Assembly: GCF_028553885.1 (NCBI RefSeq)
Contig: NZ_CP067169.1
Coordinates: 1,383,501 to 1,447,500 of the forward strand
DNA from: Paracoccus aestuarii
Lineage (GTDB): Bacteria > Pseudomonadota > Alphaproteobacteria > Rhodobacterales > Rhodobacteraceae
DNA: 64,000 bases
Reading direction: 5' to 3'
A program made the position numbers and the translations under genes. The notes below the pieces were generated by a model, which worked only from the letters and a program-made list of their open reading frames with translations, was not told where the DNA came from and made no database searches. Of the stretch, positions 38,135 through 48,633 are shown piece by piece. Within the stretch, counting starts at the first letter, position 1, and each line of letters opens with the position of its first letter.

Positions 38135-38649
38135 GCGCGCCTCGCCAATGCCGCGATCCCGGCGGCCCAGATGAACAGGAAGCCCAGGCCCGCGATCGCG
38201 CGGGTCAGGGTCAGGGCCGGGGACGGGCCGATCAGCCCCGCCACCAGCCCGGCCAGCAGGACTGCCGGCGCCGCCGCCAGCAGCGCCCAGAACAGCGCCA
38301 GCCGCGAGGCCCGCCCCGTCAGGCGCCACGGTGTCAGCCGGGACAGCGCCCCCACCAGCGCCGCCACCCCATAGGCCAGCAGCGGCATCATGAACATGGT
38401 GCCCATCACCGCACCCCCGATGCGCGCGTTCAGCGGGATCGAGGGGTCCAGCTCCGCCGCGCGGGCATGGCCCGGCGCCTGCGCGATCAGCGTGATCAGC
38501 ATGGCCAGCAGCAGCACGACCAGCATCACCCGGTCGGGCATGCCGGAAAGGCCCCGCACCACCCGGCGCGGGGCCCACCAGCTTTCCAGCACGCGCAGCA
38601 CCATGCCGCCGCGCGCGGGACCTATTGCGCGGGGTGTCTTGTCAGCCAC
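38131..38649 (-). CDS. YIP1-family-like membrane protein 2 in the suf block
   Basis: About 172 residues with four to five helices (VMLVVLLLAMLITLIAQAPG; LLAYGVAALVGALSRLTPWR; LFWALLAAAPAVLLAGLVAG; AIAGLGFLFIWAAGIAALAR). The start shown is a GTG that overlaps sufD by 28 bases; an ATG at 38604 (MVLRVLESWWAPRRVV) would avoid most of the overlap and keep all helices. The basic N-terminal segment WAPRRVVRGL suggests a cytoplasmic N-terminus. It is translationally coupled to the next membrane protein. Domain assignment is by overall hydropathy and neighbour, so it is less certain. Confidence 0.7.
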   Translation of the reverse strand: MADKTPRAIGPARGGMVLRVLESWWAPRRVVRGLSGMPDRVMLVVLLLAMLITLIAQAPGHARAAELDPSIPLNARIGGAVMGTMFMMPLLAYGVAALVGALSRLTPWRLTGRASRLALFWALLAAAPAVLLAGLVAGLIGPSPALTLTRAIAGLGFLFIWAAGIAALARRA

Positions 38650-39940
38650 GCTTCCAGCCGTTCGTTGATCTCGTCGCGCAGACCCTCGTCCTCGACCTCC
38701 TGCAGGGCGTCGGCCAGGAAGGACAGGACCAGAAAGACGATCGCCCGGTCACGCGGCACCCCGCGCGAGCGCAGATAGAACAGCGCATCCTCGTCGATCG
38801 CCCCGGTGGTCGAGCCATGCGAGCATTTCACGTCATCGGCATAGATCTCCAGCTCGGGCTTGGCCAGGAACTGGCTGGCCTCGTCCAGAAGCAGCGCCTG
38901 GCTGATCTGATAGCCGTCGGTCTTTTGCGCGCCGGGCTTGACCAGGATCTTGCCCTGGAACACGCCAGTGGCGCCGTTCTTCAGCACCTTCTTGAAGACC
39001 TGGCGGCTTTCGCCGCGCAGCGCCCCATGGGTCACGAAGACCGTGTCGTCGTGATGGAACGGCCCGTCATGGCCGTCGCCCAGCACCGCCGCGGCCACAT
39101 GGGCCACCGCATCATCGCCGACCATGTCGATCACCGCCTCGTGGCGCATGATGCGCCCGCCGACGGCCAGGGCAAAGGCCTTGAACTGGGCCTCGCGGTC
39201 GACCCGCGCAAAGATGTGCGACTGGCCCACCAGCGGATCGCCCGCCCGCTTGGACGAGATCAGGTGCAGCTTGGCGCCCGGGGCCAGATCGGCCTCGATC
39301 ACGGCATTGGACCGCGCGCCGGTCTTGCCGGTCTCCAGCAGGGTCAGGGCCGCGCCTTCCTCGACGCGGATGACATGGTGCCAGATCGCGTCGGCCTCGG
39401 CCGAGCCGCGACGGTGGATCACGTGGATCGGACGCGCGGGCGTGCCGGTCACCCGGATCAGCAGGCCGTCACGGGCATAGGCAGTGTTCAGCACCGCAAA
39501 GGGGCGCGCGACGGGCGACTGCCCGGCCTCCTCCAGCGTGCCGTAGAGACCGGCGGCCCAGCCCCCCTGCGCATCGGCCAGGGTGCCGATCTCGGCCCCC
39601 TCCAGCTGCAGCGGGTCCGAGGCCTCGGCGTCGAACACCCCGTCCACGAAGACCAGCCGCAACGCGTCCAGCTCCGAGAACAGGATTGAGGGCGCGTCAT
39701 CGTCCAACGGCTTCGGCGCAGGCGTGGCCGCGTTGAAGGGGCGCGGATCGGTATAGCGCCAGTATTCGTCGCGCGGGCCGGGCAGGCCCATCGCGGTCAG
39801 GCGCTGATGGGCGGCCCCGCGTGCGTCGCGCAGACCGGCGGGCATGTCCAAGGCCTCCAGACGCGCATCCAGCGCGCCCTTGGGCTTGGCCTTCCCTTGC
39901 ACGTCGGGGGTCAGGATATCCTGAACGGCGCTCTCGGACA

Positions 39941-39941
<1 letters not shown>
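38622..39941 (-). CDS. sufD: SufD, Fe-S cluster assembly protein
   Basis: SufD forms the SufBC2D scaffold complex with SufB and SufC. The 439 residues begin MSESAVQDILTPDVQGKAKP. Conserved parts are GPRDEYWRYTDPRPF near the N-terminus and the C-terminal SufBD core: GVFQGKILVKPGAQKTDGYQ, LLLDEASQFLAKPELEIYAD and DVKCSHGSTTGAIDEDALFY, then LRSRGV. His in KCSHGSTTG is the conserved residue. The start ATG is coupled to the sufC stop (TGATG). Confidence 0.95.
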
Positions 39942-40696
<755 letters not shown>

Positions 40697-40754
40697 CTTT
40701 TCCTCAAACGGCGATGGCGCCCCGGGGCGCCGAATTGGGTGGCGGTGCGGGCGG

Positions 40755-42275
40755 TCAGCCCACGGACCCTTCCAGCGAGATGGCGACCAGGCTCTGCGCC
40801 TCCATCGCGAATTCCATCGGCAGGGCCTGCAGGACTTCGCGGCAGAAACCGTTCACGACCAGCGCCACGGCCTCTTCCTCGTCCATCCCGCGCGAGCGGC
40901 AGTAGAACAGCTGATCGTCATCGACCTTGCTGGTCGTCGCCTCATGCTCGACCCGGCTACTGGTATTCTTGACCTCGATATAGGGCACGGTATGGGCGCC
41001 GCATTTGTCGCCGATCAGCAGGCTGTCGCACTGCGTGTAGTTCCGGCTGTTCGTCGCCCGCGGATGCATCGAGACCTGCCCGCGATAGGTGTTCTGCGCA
41101 TGGCCCGCGGAAATCCCCTTGGACACGATCCGCGAGCGGGTGTTCTTGCCCAGATGGATCATCTTGGTGCCGGTATCGGCCTGCTGGTGGTTGTTCGCGA
41201 TGGCGATCGAATAGAACTCGCCCTGCGATTCATTGCCGCGCAGGATGCAGGACGGGTATTTCCAGGTGATCGCCGACCCGGTCTCGACCTGCGTCCACAT
41301 CACCTTGGCCCGGTCGCCCCGGCAATCGGCGCGCTTGGTCACGAAATTATAGATGCCGCCCTTGCCGTCCTCGTCGCCGGGGAACCAGTTCTGAACGGTC
41401 GAGTATTTCACCTCGGCATCCTCAAGGATGACGATCTCCACGACAGCGGCATGCAGCTGGTTGGTGTCGCGCTTGGGCGCGGTGCAGCCCTCCAGATAGC
41501 TGACATAGCTGCCCTTTTCGGCGACGATCAGCGTGCGCTCGAACTGGCCGGTATTCTCCGCATTGATGCGGAAATAGGTGGACAGCTCCATCGGGCAGCG
41601 CACGCCTTCGGGGATGTAGACGAAGCTGCCATCCGAAAACACCGCGCTGTTCAGCGTCGCGAAATAATTATCCGATTGCGGCACGACGCTGCCCAGGTAC
41701 TTCTTCACCAGCTCGGGATGCTCGCGGATCGCCTCGCTGATCGAACAGAAGATCACGCCGGCCTTGGCCAGCTCATCCTTGAAGGTCGTGCCGACGCTGA
41801 CGCTGTCGAAGACCGCGTCCACGGCGACCTTGCGCCCCTCGGCGGGCGCACCCTCGGCGCCCTCGACGCCTGCCAGGATCATCTGCTCGCGCAGCGGGAT
41901 GCCCAGCTTCTCATAGGTGGCCAGCAGCTTGGGGTCGACCTCGTCCAGGGACTTGGGCTTGACCTCCATGCTTTTCGGACGCGCGTAATAATACTGGTCC
42001 TGATAGTCGATCTCGGGATAGTTCAGCATCGCCCAACGCGGCTCGGTCATGGTGACCCACCGGCGATAGGCCTCCAGCCGCCAGTCGGTCATCCATTCCG
42101 GCTCGTCGTTCTTCTTCGAGATCAGACGGACGATATCCTCGTTCAGCCCCTTGGGGGCGTATTCCATCTCGATCTCGGTGTCCCAGCCATATTTGTAGCT
42201 GCCCATGTTCTGCACGGTCTCGACCGTTTCGCGGTCGACGCCTTCGCGCACGTCAAGATCGGTGGTTGCCGTCAT
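40755..42275 (-). CDS. sufB: SufB, Fe-S cluster scaffold protein
   Basis: Scaffold on which the nascent Fe-S cluster is built. The 506 residues include [40 protein letters not shown] and the C-terminal [20 protein letters not shown], then [16 protein letters not shown]. Cys in TQCDSLL and the CRSRG Cys are the conserved residues. It is first of the sufB-C-D series, 27 bp after the desulfurase. Confidence 0.97.
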   Translation of the reverse strand: MTATTDLDVREGVDRETVETVQNMGSYKYGWDTEIEMEYAPKGLNEDIVRLISKKNDEPEWMTDWRLEAYRRWVTMTEPRWAMLNYPEIDYQDQYYYARPKSMEVKPKSLDEVDPKLLATYEKLGIPLREQMILAGVEGAEGAPAEGRKVAVDAVFDSVSVGTTFKDELAKAGVIFCSISEAIREHPELVKKYLGSVVPQSDNYFATLNSAVFSDGSFVYIPEGVRCPMELSTYFRINAENTGQFERTLIVAEKGSYVSYLEGCTAPKRDTNQLHAAVVEIVILEDAEVKYSTVQNWFPGDEDGKGGIYNFVTKRADCRGDRAKVMWTQVETGSAITWKYPSCILRGNESQGEFYSIAIANNHQQADTGTKMIHLGKNTRSRIVSKGISAGHAQNTYRGQVSMHPRATNSRNYTQCDSLLIGDKCGAHTVPYIEVKNTSSRVEHEATTSKVDDDQLFYCRSRGMDEEEAVALVVNGFCREVLQALPMEFAMEAQSLVAISLEGSVG

Positions 42276-42302
42276 CCTCTATCCTTCCTCGGTGGTGCGT
42301 GA

Positions 42303-43346
42303 TCACGCACCATTCCTGTCGCGCCAGCGTGAATACGCTTTTTCCCAAGCATCCGCAAATCGGTTGATCTGATCGTCGCCCAAAGCCGGGCTTATCGAAA
42401 TCCGGATCGCCGATTGCGAAACCTGATCGTCAAACCCCATCGCCTGCAAGGCCCCGCTGGCGCGGACCTTGCCCGACGAACAGGCCGACCCGGCCGAGAT
42501 CGCAAATCCGGCCAGGTCCATCTGCATGACCTGAGTTTCGCCCTTCCAGCCCGATGTAAGAAGGCAGGTCGTGTTCGGCAAGCGGGGCGCGTTCTTTCCC
42601 ACGATGACCGCCTCCGGCGCGATGTCCGTCAGCCGGGCCTCCAGCGCGTCGCGGCGCGCGCGGACCTCGTCCCAGAGGCCGGCCTCCAGCTCCCTCTGGG
42701 CGGCGGTGGCGGCGGCGGCGAAGGCCAGGATGCCGATCAGGTTCTCGGTCCCTGCGCGCCGGCCCTGTTCCTGGCCGCCGCCGCGAATCAGCGGCGCGAT
42801 GTCGGTGCCCTTTTTCAGGACCAGCGCGCCGATCCCCTTGGGCCCGCCCAGCTTATGCGCGCTGACGAAGCCCGCCGTGACGCCCAGCCAGTTGAAGGCC
42901 ATGGGCACCTTGCCAAAGGCCTGGGTCAGGTCGCTGGAATGCAGCCCCTGCGGCAGGGTCTGCATCACGCCGGTCTCGTTATTGGCCAGCTGCAGGCTGG
43001 TCCGGGCGGGGTCCGTCACGGTCACGATCCCGTCGCGGTCCACGGGCAGGTCGGGATCGCACCAGACCTTGACCGCGCTATGTTCGACCGGCGCGCAATG
43101 GAACCCGCCCTGTCCCAGCACCATCGCCGCCGCCTCGGTCGCGCCCGAGGTGAAGACCAGATCCGCCCCCTCGGCCCCCAAGGCGGTCGCGATCTCCTCC
43201 CGCGCGCGTTCCAGGGCCATCTTGGCGGCCCGCCCCTCGGTATGGACGGATGAGGGATTGCCGCCGATCTCCAGCGCCTCGATGATGGCGGCCTTGACCT
43301 CCGGGCGCAGGGGCGTGGTGGCGTTCCAGTCCAGATAGGTCCTCAT
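42303..43346 (-). CDS. Cysteine desulfurase, IscS/NifS-like, at the head of the suf genes
   Basis: A 347-residue type I PLP enzyme. It starts MRTYLDWNATTPLRPEVKAA. The Schiff-base Lys is in AGFVSAHKLGGPKGIGALVL, and the active Cys loop is FAISAGSACSSGKVRASGAL. The last part, AIRISISPALGDDQINRFAD, is typical. Compared with E. coli IscS (404 residues) it is short, like the Rhodobacterales proteins next to sufB. The ATG at 43346 overlaps the coaBC stop by four bases. With sufS it gives two desulfurases in one locus. No IscR-type regulator is next to it. Confidence 0.92.
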   Translation of the reverse strand: MRTYLDWNATTPLRPEVKAAIIEALEIGGNPSSVHTEGRAAKMALERAREEIATALGAEGADLVFTSGATEAAAMVLGQGGFHCAPVEHSAVKVWCDPDLPVDRDGIVTVTDPARTSLQLANNETGVMQTLPQGLHSSDLTQAFGKVPMAFNWLGVTAGFVSAHKLGGPKGIGALVLKKGTDIAPLIRGGGQEQGRRAGTENLIGILAFAAAATAAQRELEAGLWDEVRARRDALEARLTDIAPEAVIVGKNAPRLPNTTCLLTSGWKGETQVMQMDLAGFAISAGSACSSGKVRASGALQAMGFDDQVSQSAIRISISPALGDDQINRFADAWEKAYSRWRDRNGA

Positions 43347-44527
43347 GCGATGGCCTCGGCGATGCGGGCGGCCAGGCGGGCGGCGACGGCATGCTTGTCC
43401 ATGCGGGGCCAATCCTCGGGGCCGGTCCCGGTGATCAGGGTGACGGTGTTGTGGCTGCCGCCCATGATGCCGGTGGCGGGGCTGACATCATTCGCCACGA
43501 TCCAGTCGCAGCCCTTGCGGGCGCGCTTGGCGGTGGCATGGGCGGTGACGTCCTGAGTCTCGGCGGCAAAGCCCACGACCAGGCGCGGGCGGCGCGCGTC
43601 GCGGCTGATCCAGGCCAGGATGTCCGGGTTCTCGGCCATATGCAGGACAGGCAGCGCGCCGGTCTTCTTGATCTTCTGGTCGCTGCCGTTCTCGACGCGC
43701 CAATCGGCGACGGCGGCGGCCATGACGGCGGCATCGGCGGGCAAGGCGGCCTCGACCGCCGCGCGCATCTGGGCGGCGGTCTCGACCGGGATCACGGTGA
43801 CGCCATCGGGCGCGGGCACGGTCGCGGGGCCGGTGACGAAGCTGACCCGCGCGCCCAGATCGCGCAAGGCCGCCGCGATCGCCGCCCCCTGCGCCCCCGA
43901 TGAACGGTTGGCGATATAGCGCACCGGGTCGATCGGCTCATGCGTGGGCCCCGAGGTGACGATGACATGCCGACCCGCCAGCGGCCCGGTGCCCAGGGCG
44001 GCGCGGATCGCCGCCAGGATCGCCTCGGGCTCGGCCATGCGGCCCGGGCCGTATTCGCCGCAGGCCATGTCGCCCTCGTCCGGGCCCACGACCATGACGC
44101 CGTCGCCGCGCAGCAGGGCCAGGTTGCGCCGGGTCGCGGGATGGTCCCACATCCGCACGTTCATCGCAGGCGCGATCAGCACCCGCTTGTCGGTGGCCAG
44201 CAGCAGGGTCGAGGCCAGGTCATTCGCCTGCCCCTGCGCCATCCGCGCCATCAGATCGGCGGTGGCGGGGGCCACCACGACCAGATCGGCCCGGCGCGAC
44301 AGCTGGATATGGCCGATCTCGGCCTCGGCATTGCGATCCCACAGCGTGTCATGGACCGGCTCGCCCGCCAAAACAGAGAGCGACATGGGCGTCGTGAACT
44401 GGGCCCCCGCGGCCGTCAGGACCGGCGTGACGGCGGCCCCCGCGCCGCGGATCAGCCGCACCAGGGCCGGGACCTTGACGGCCGCGATGCCGCCGCCGAC
44501 GATCAACAATATCCGCTTGCCCTGCAT
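43343..44527 (-). CDS. coaBC: CoaBC, bifunctional phosphopantothenoylcysteine synthetase/decarboxylase
   Basis: Makes 4'-phosphopantetheine from phosphopantothenate and cysteine in coenzyme A synthesis. The 394 residues contain the flavoprotein CoaC domain (GKRILLIVGGGIAAVKVPAL; PAMNVRMWDHPATRRNLALL with the conserved PAMN) and the CoaB domain from about residue 185 (IVTSGPTHEPIDPVRYIANR; KIKKTGALPVLHMAENPDIL). The ATG at 44527 puts the CoaC glycine motif at the usual distance. The cysteine substrate gives a thematic link to the coupled desulfurase gene. Confidence 0.95.
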   Translation of the reverse strand: MQGKRILLIVGGGIAAVKVPALVRLIRGAGAAVTPVLTAAGAQFTTPMSLSVLAGEPVHDTLWDRNAEAEIGHIQLSRRADLVVVAPATADLMARMAQGQANDLASTLLLATDKRVLIAPAMNVRMWDHPATRRNLALLRGDGVMVVGPDEGDMACGEYGPGRMAEPEAILAAIRAALGTGPLAGRHVIVTSGPTHEPIDPVRYIANRSSGAQGAAIAAALRDLGARVSFVTGPATVPAPDGVTVIPVETAAQMRAAVEAALPADAAVMAAAVADWRVENGSDQKIKKTGALPVLHMAENPDILAWISRDARRPRLVVGFAAETQDVTAHATAKRARKGCDWIVANDVSPATGIMGGSHNTVTLITGTGPEDWPRMDKHAVAARLAARIAEAIA

Positions 44528-44596
44528 CACGCCCCCGACCGCTTCCGCCCCCCAGATAGCGGTCCGGCGCCCCTGCCGCAAGGAACGCGCGTCGGA

Positions 44597-46114
44597 TCAG
44601 GCCGCCGTCAGCTGCGGCAGCCGATAGCTGAGGGCCTCGCGCAGGTGAACGCCACGCACCGTGGCCGAGCCGCCCAGATCCGCAATCGTCCGTGCCGTGC
44701 GCAACACGCGGTGATAGCCGCGCGCGGACAAGCTGAACCGTTCGGCCGCGCGCTGGATCGTCTCGCGCCCCTCGCGATCCAGCGCGGCGACCTCCTCCAG
44801 CAGCGGCGGCGGGGCGTCTGCATTCACGCTGATCCCCTCATGGTCGCGATAGCGTTCGGCCTGGACCTGCCTTGCACGGGCGACCCGTTCGGCCACGACC
44901 TTCGAGCTGTCTCCCGTGGGGCCGCCATCCATACGTCCGGTCTGCACTGCGGGCACGTCCAGCCGCAGGTCGAAACGGTCCATCAATGGCCCCGAAATGC
45001 GGCCCATATAGGCCTCGCCGCACAGGGGCGCGCGCGAGCAGGCCTGTGCAGGATCCGCCAGATGTCCACACCGGCAGGGATTGGCCGCCGCCATCAGCAG
45101 GAACCGGCAGGGATAGCGGATATGCGCATTGGCGCGCGAAACGAAAACCTCGCCCGTCTCGACGGGCTGGCGCAGGCTTTCCAGCACCTTGCGGTCGAAT
45201 TCCGGCAATTCGTCCAGAAACAGCACGCCATTATGGGCCAAGCTGATCTCGCCCGGCCGGGCTTTGGGTCCGCCACCAACGACAGCGGGTGACGAGGCCG
45301 TGTGATGCGGCCGCTGAAAGGGTGCGCTGCGCGAGATGCGGCCGTTCTTCAGCAGCCCCGCAACCGAATGCACCATCGAAGTCTCCAACGCCTCGCGCGC
45401 GGTCAAAGGCGGCATCAGGCCCGGCATGCAGGCGGACAGGCTGGATTTTCCAGACCCCGCCGGTCCGACCAGCAGCAAATGGTGGCGCCCGGCCGCGGCA
45501 ACCTCCATCGCACGCTTTGCGCGTTCCTGCCCATGCAGCTCGGATAGACAGGGCGCAACCGGCCCGTCATCCACGATGGCCCCGGGGCGTGCGGGGGCAA
45601 TCGGATGTCGGTCGGTCAAATGTTCGATCACCGCGCGCAAGGTGTCCGGGGCCAGGACCGTGACCTGCTCGATCCAGGCCGCCTCCGGGCCGCAAGCCCG
45701 GGGGCAGATCAGCGTCCGATCCTCGTCCGCCGCAGCAACGGCCGCGGGCAGCGCCCCCGATACCGCGACCAGCCGCCCGTCCAGCGCCAGTTCGCCAAGC
45801 GCCACGCAGCGCGCGACTTCATCCCGCGGGACGACATCCAGCGCGGCCAGAACCGCCAAGGCGATGGGCAGGTCGAAATGCGAGCCCTCCTTCGGAAGAT
45901 CCGCCGGCGAAAGGTTCACCGTCACCCGCTTGTTCGGCAATGCTATCGCCAAGGCAGCAAAGGCCGCGCGAACCCGCTCGCGCGCTTCGCTGACAGCCTT
46001 ATCGGGGAGGCCTACGATCGAGAACCCGGGCAATCCGGCGGCGACGGCACATTGCACCTCGACCAGACGTGCCTCAATGCCTTGGAAAGCGACCGAATAG
46101 GCAACTGCAACCAT
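44597..46114 (-). CDS. comM: ComM/YifB-family Mg-chelatase-like AAA+ ATPase
   Basis: Hexameric helicase that promotes branch migration during natural transformation (ComM). The 505 residues start MVAVAYSVAFQGIEARLVEV. The N-terminal ChlI domain has AAGLPGFSIVGLPDKAVSEA; the AAA+ domain has Walker A LLLVGPAGSGKSSLSACMPG and Walker B NGVLFLDELPEFDRKVLE. The zinc-like segment ANPCRCGHL and the C-terminal LSARGYHRVLRTARTIADLG are family features. The ATG at 46114 matches the canonical start. IS copy 4 sits about 115 bp upstream. Confidence 0.93.
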   Translation of the reverse strand: MVAVAYSVAFQGIEARLVEVQCAVAAGLPGFSIVGLPDKAVSEARERVRAAFAALAIALPNKRVTVNLSPADLPKEGSHFDLPIALAVLAALDVVPRDEVARCVALGELALDGRLVAVSGALPAAVAAADEDRTLICPRACGPEAAWIEQVTVLAPDTLRAVIEHLTDRHPIAPARPGAIVDDGPVAPCLSELHGQERAKRAMEVAAAGRHHLLLVGPAGSGKSSLSACMPGLMPPLTAREALETSMVHSVAGLLKNGRISRSAPFQRPHHTASSPAVVGGGPKARPGEISLAHNGVLFLDELPEFDRKVLESLRQPVETGEVFVSRANAHIRYPCRFLLMAAANPCRCGHLADPAQACSRAPLCGEAYMGRISGPLMDRFDLRLDVPAVQTGRMDGGPTGDSSKVVAERVARARQVQAERYRDHEGISVNADAPPPLLEEVAALDREGRETIQRAAERFSLSARGYHRVLRTARTIADLGGSATVRGVHLREALSYRLPQLTAA

Positions 46115-46294
46115 TTTAACCCTCATTCCTTCGCCAAATGCTATCGGCACGAAGTTAACAAAGCGTTTAAAGTGCGAGATAACGCTCCTCGACGGAGGCG
46201 CATTCGCATGCTTTCCAGAGGCCTCAGTCTAGGCTCCAGACCCATTGATCTTACGGTCTTTGCATGATTCATGCTCCTCAAGGAGACCTGATCG

Positions 46295-46666
46295 ATGAGT
46301 AATCTTTACTGGCTGAGCGACGCCCAAATGGAGCGTCTGAAACCGTTCTTTCCCAAGTGCCATGGCAAGCCCCGGGTCGATGATCGTCGCGTCCTCAGCG
46401 GCATAATTTTCATCAATCGTAATGGGTTGCGGTGGTGTGACGCGCCGAAGGAATACGGCCCGGCCAAAACCCTCTACAACCGCTGGAAGCGCTGGAGCGA
46501 TAGCGAGGTTTTTGCCCGGATCATGGTCGGCCTTGCCGCCGAGAGCGCCGAGCACAAGACGATCATGAATGACGCGACCTATCTCAAGGCACACCGCACG
46601 GCCTCGAGCCTTGGGGTGAAAAAGGGGGGCGCGGGCGCCAGATCGGGCGCACCAAAGGCGGTATGA
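46295..46666 (+). CDS. IS5-family transposase, OrfA (copy 4)
   Basis: N-terminal half, 123 residues. The private change is SDSEVFARIM, where the others have SDNG or SDSG, so Gly is replaced by Glu in the helical region. The first catalytic Asp (MNDATYLKAH) and the slippery run are preserved. Confidence 0.88.
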   Translation: MSNLYWLSDAQMERLKPFFPKCHGKPRVDDRRVLSGIIFINRNGLRWCDAPKEYGPAKTLYNRWKRWSDSEVFARIMVGLAAESAEHKTIMNDATYLKAHRTASSLGVKKGGAGARSGAPKAV

Positions 46667-47052
46667 ACACCAAGTTGCACGCTGTCGCCGATGCGAAGGG
46701 GCGGCCGATCGGGTTCTTCATGTCGGCCGGCCAGGTTAGCGATTACACCGGCGCGGCGGCGCTGCTGGGCAGCCTGCCGAAGGCTGAGTGGCTTCTGGCC
46801 GACAGGGGCTACGACGCTGACTGGTTCAGAGACGCTTTGAAAGACAAGGGGATAAAGGTTTGCATCCCCGGACGGAGGTCCCGCAAGAAGGCCGTCAAAT
46901 ACGACAAGCGGCGTTACAAAAGGCGTAACCGCATCGAAATCATGTTCGGACGTCTGAAGGACTGGAGGCGCGTCGCAACCCGTTATGACCGCTGCCCGGA
47001 AACGTTCTTCTCAGCGATCATGCTCGCCGCAACCGTCTTGTTCTGGCTGTGA
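46663..47052 (+). CDS. IS5-family transposase, OrfB (copy 4)
   Basis: C-terminal catalytic half, 129 residues, identical in sequence to copy 3 with all three acidic-motif regions present in the expected order. Expression would need frameshifting from OrfA at the A/G run upstream. Confidence 0.9.
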   Translation: MNTKLHAVADAKGRPIGFFMSAGQVSDYTGAAALLGSLPKAEWLLADRGYDADWFRDALKDKGIKVCIPGRRSRKKAVKYDKRRYKRRNRIEIMFGRLKDWRRVATRYDRCPETFFSAIMLAATVLFWL

Positions 47053-47074
47053 AACTCAATGAGTCTGGAGCCTA

Positions 47075-47154
47075 GCGGCGTTACAAAAGGCGTAACCGCA
47101 TCGAAATCATGTTCGGGCGTCTGAAGGACTGGAGGCGCGTCGCAACCCGTTATG
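47075..47154 (+). mobile_element. 80-bp internal fragment of the IS5-type element
   Basis: GCGGCGTTACAAAAGGCGTA onward to CGCAACCCGTTATG repeats an internal OrfB segment of copy 4 (46909-46988 region) with one base change. It encodes the catalytic-Glu part but is isolated. Its left edge touches copy 4 and its right edge the IS3-type element, so it is what remains of a fifth copy after deletion or overwriting. Confidence 0.85.
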
Positions 47155-47237
47155 GCTGAGCTACTTCCCGAGAATCGGACAGTAACGGAAGCTACGATCT
47201 GACGTCCTCTGGTCTCCAAGAGCGAGGAGATCAGGAC

Positions 47238-48499
47238 GTGAGGAAACGCAGGAACCATGATGCGGGGTTCAAGGCCCGCGTGGCGCTGGAGGCTCTGGAG
47301 GGCGAGCGCACAGTGTCAGAACTGGCCGCCGAATACGGCGTGCATCCGACGATGATCCATCAATGGAGCGAGCCATAGTCCGCCATTGGTTCAAGGACAA
47401 TGGCGAGCGCTTTGCTGGACGGCGCGGCAGAGATCTTCGAGCGGGGCGGCAAGAAGGACCCCGAGATCGATGAGGATACGGTGCGGTCGCGTCATGCGAA
47501 GATCGGGGACTGAGCCATCGAGGCGCCATCGGTCCGAACCCAATGGCGAAGGCGGTCGCCAACGGTTTTTTGTCGCGAAAGCTCAAGCCCTGGATCGGCA
47601 AGTGAGGCGTGCCATAATCGAGAAGAACCAGCCGAGCCTGTCGGTCGGGGCGCAATGCCACCTGCTGTCGATCTTGCGGTCATCGTTCTATTACGCGCCG
47701 CAGGGCGAAACGGCGGTGAACCTCGACCTCATGTTGCTGACCGACAAGCAGTTCCTGGATACCCCGTTCTCTGGCGTGCGGCAGATGACGTAGCACCTGC
47801 AGAACGAGGGTCATGCTGTGACCCAGAAACGCATCCGGCGACTGATGCGCCTCATGCGCGTTCGTCGGGAAAACGGTCCACCGGACCGTTTTCTGAACCT
47901 CCTCACTGCCGATCTATCAAAAGCCCGACACCAGCCGTCCAGCGAGGGGGCACAAAATCTACCCCTGCCTGCTGGGCGGGCTGCGGGTGGACCGGCCCAA
48001 CCAGGCCTGGTGCGCCGACATCACCTATTTGCCGATGCAGAAGGGCTTTCTCTATTTGGTCGCCATCATGGATTGGTTCACGCGCAAGGTTCTGACCTGG
48101 CGAATATCGAACACGCTTGCGGCCGACTTCTGCGTCGACGCGCTGAACGAGGCGATCCACAAGTTCGGCCCGTCCGAGATCATGAATACCGATCAAGGAT
48201 CGCAGCTCACGTCCTTTGCCTGAACCGACCGGCTGAAACGGATCGGCACCCGGATCTCGATGGGCGGCAAGGGCCGCTGTCTCGACAACATCTTCATCGA
48301 ACGTCTCTGGCGCTCCCTGACGTATGAGTGCGTCTATCTCCATGCCTGGGAGACCGGGTCACAGGCAAAAGCTGGCATCGGCCGCTGGATCACCTTTTAC
48401 AATCACCAGCGGCCTCCCCCCGCCCATGGGGGTCAACCGCCCGCCGTGGTCTACTTCAACACCATCGAAACCGATCACCAGGTGCAGGCAGTAGCTTAA
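47238..48499 (+). pseudogene. IS3-family transposase OrfA/OrfB, multiply disrupted
   Basis: OrfA part: RKRRNHDAGFKARVALEALE, then TVSELAAEYGVHPTMIHQW and a stop at 47376-47378. OrfB part: VNLDLMLLTDKQFLDTPFSG, a TAG for Trp in QMT.HLQNEGH, then RPNQAWCADITYLPMQKGFL (first Asp), EIMNTDQGSQLTSFA (second Asp) followed by a TGA for Trp, and KGRCLDNIFIERLWRSLTYE (catalytic Glu). Frames change at the palindromic insert 47857-47907. At least three nonsense or frame defects make it inactive. Confidence 0.88.
47857..47907 (+). repeat. Palindromic element PE-like, copy B (inside an IS3-family OrfB)
   Basis: A perfect 11-bp inverted repeat GAAAACGGTCC (47869-47879) and GGACCGTTTTC (47883-47893) with loop ACC. 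Flanks GCGTTCGTCGGG and TGAACCTCCTC match copy A. It lies between LMRLM and the residues that normally follow (PIYQKPDTS, visible right after it in another frame), so its length is not a multiple of three. Confidence 0.75.
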
Positions 48500-48633
48500 A
48501 TCACACCGGAAACTGTCCAAGAGTCGGGGAGTAGCTCATAGAGCCTCTCCGCTTCCAGGGCCGTGAATCACGTAGCGCAACGGGAATGAACGGATCCTTA
48601 ACCTATTAAAGAGACGCTGTGACGTTCCAATAT

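Larger units (their letters stand above)
46232..47072 (+). mobile_element. IS5-family (IS427-like) insertion sequence, copy 4
   Basis: A fourth 841-bp copy with TA at both ends (46230-46231, 47073-47074), next to comM. Immediately to its right, 47075-47154 repeats about 80 bp from the middle of the same element, so it adjoins the remains of a further copy. Confidence 0.92.
47157..48538 (+). mobile_element. Decayed IS3-family element
   Basis: Ends TGAGCTACTTCCCGAGAATC and, in reverse complement on the right, TGAGCTACTCCCCGACTCTT, are imperfect inverted repeats beginning with TG. The 1.38-kb element carries the pseudogene at 47238-48499, with a palindromic insert. No matching target duplication was found at its borders. 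It was inserted into the IS5 fragment on its left. Confidence 0.82.

Noticed and set aside
47238..48499. Considering the IS3-type element at 47-48.5 kb as active
   Set aside because: It has at least two Trp-to-stop changes, a premature OrfA stop and a frame-changing insert.
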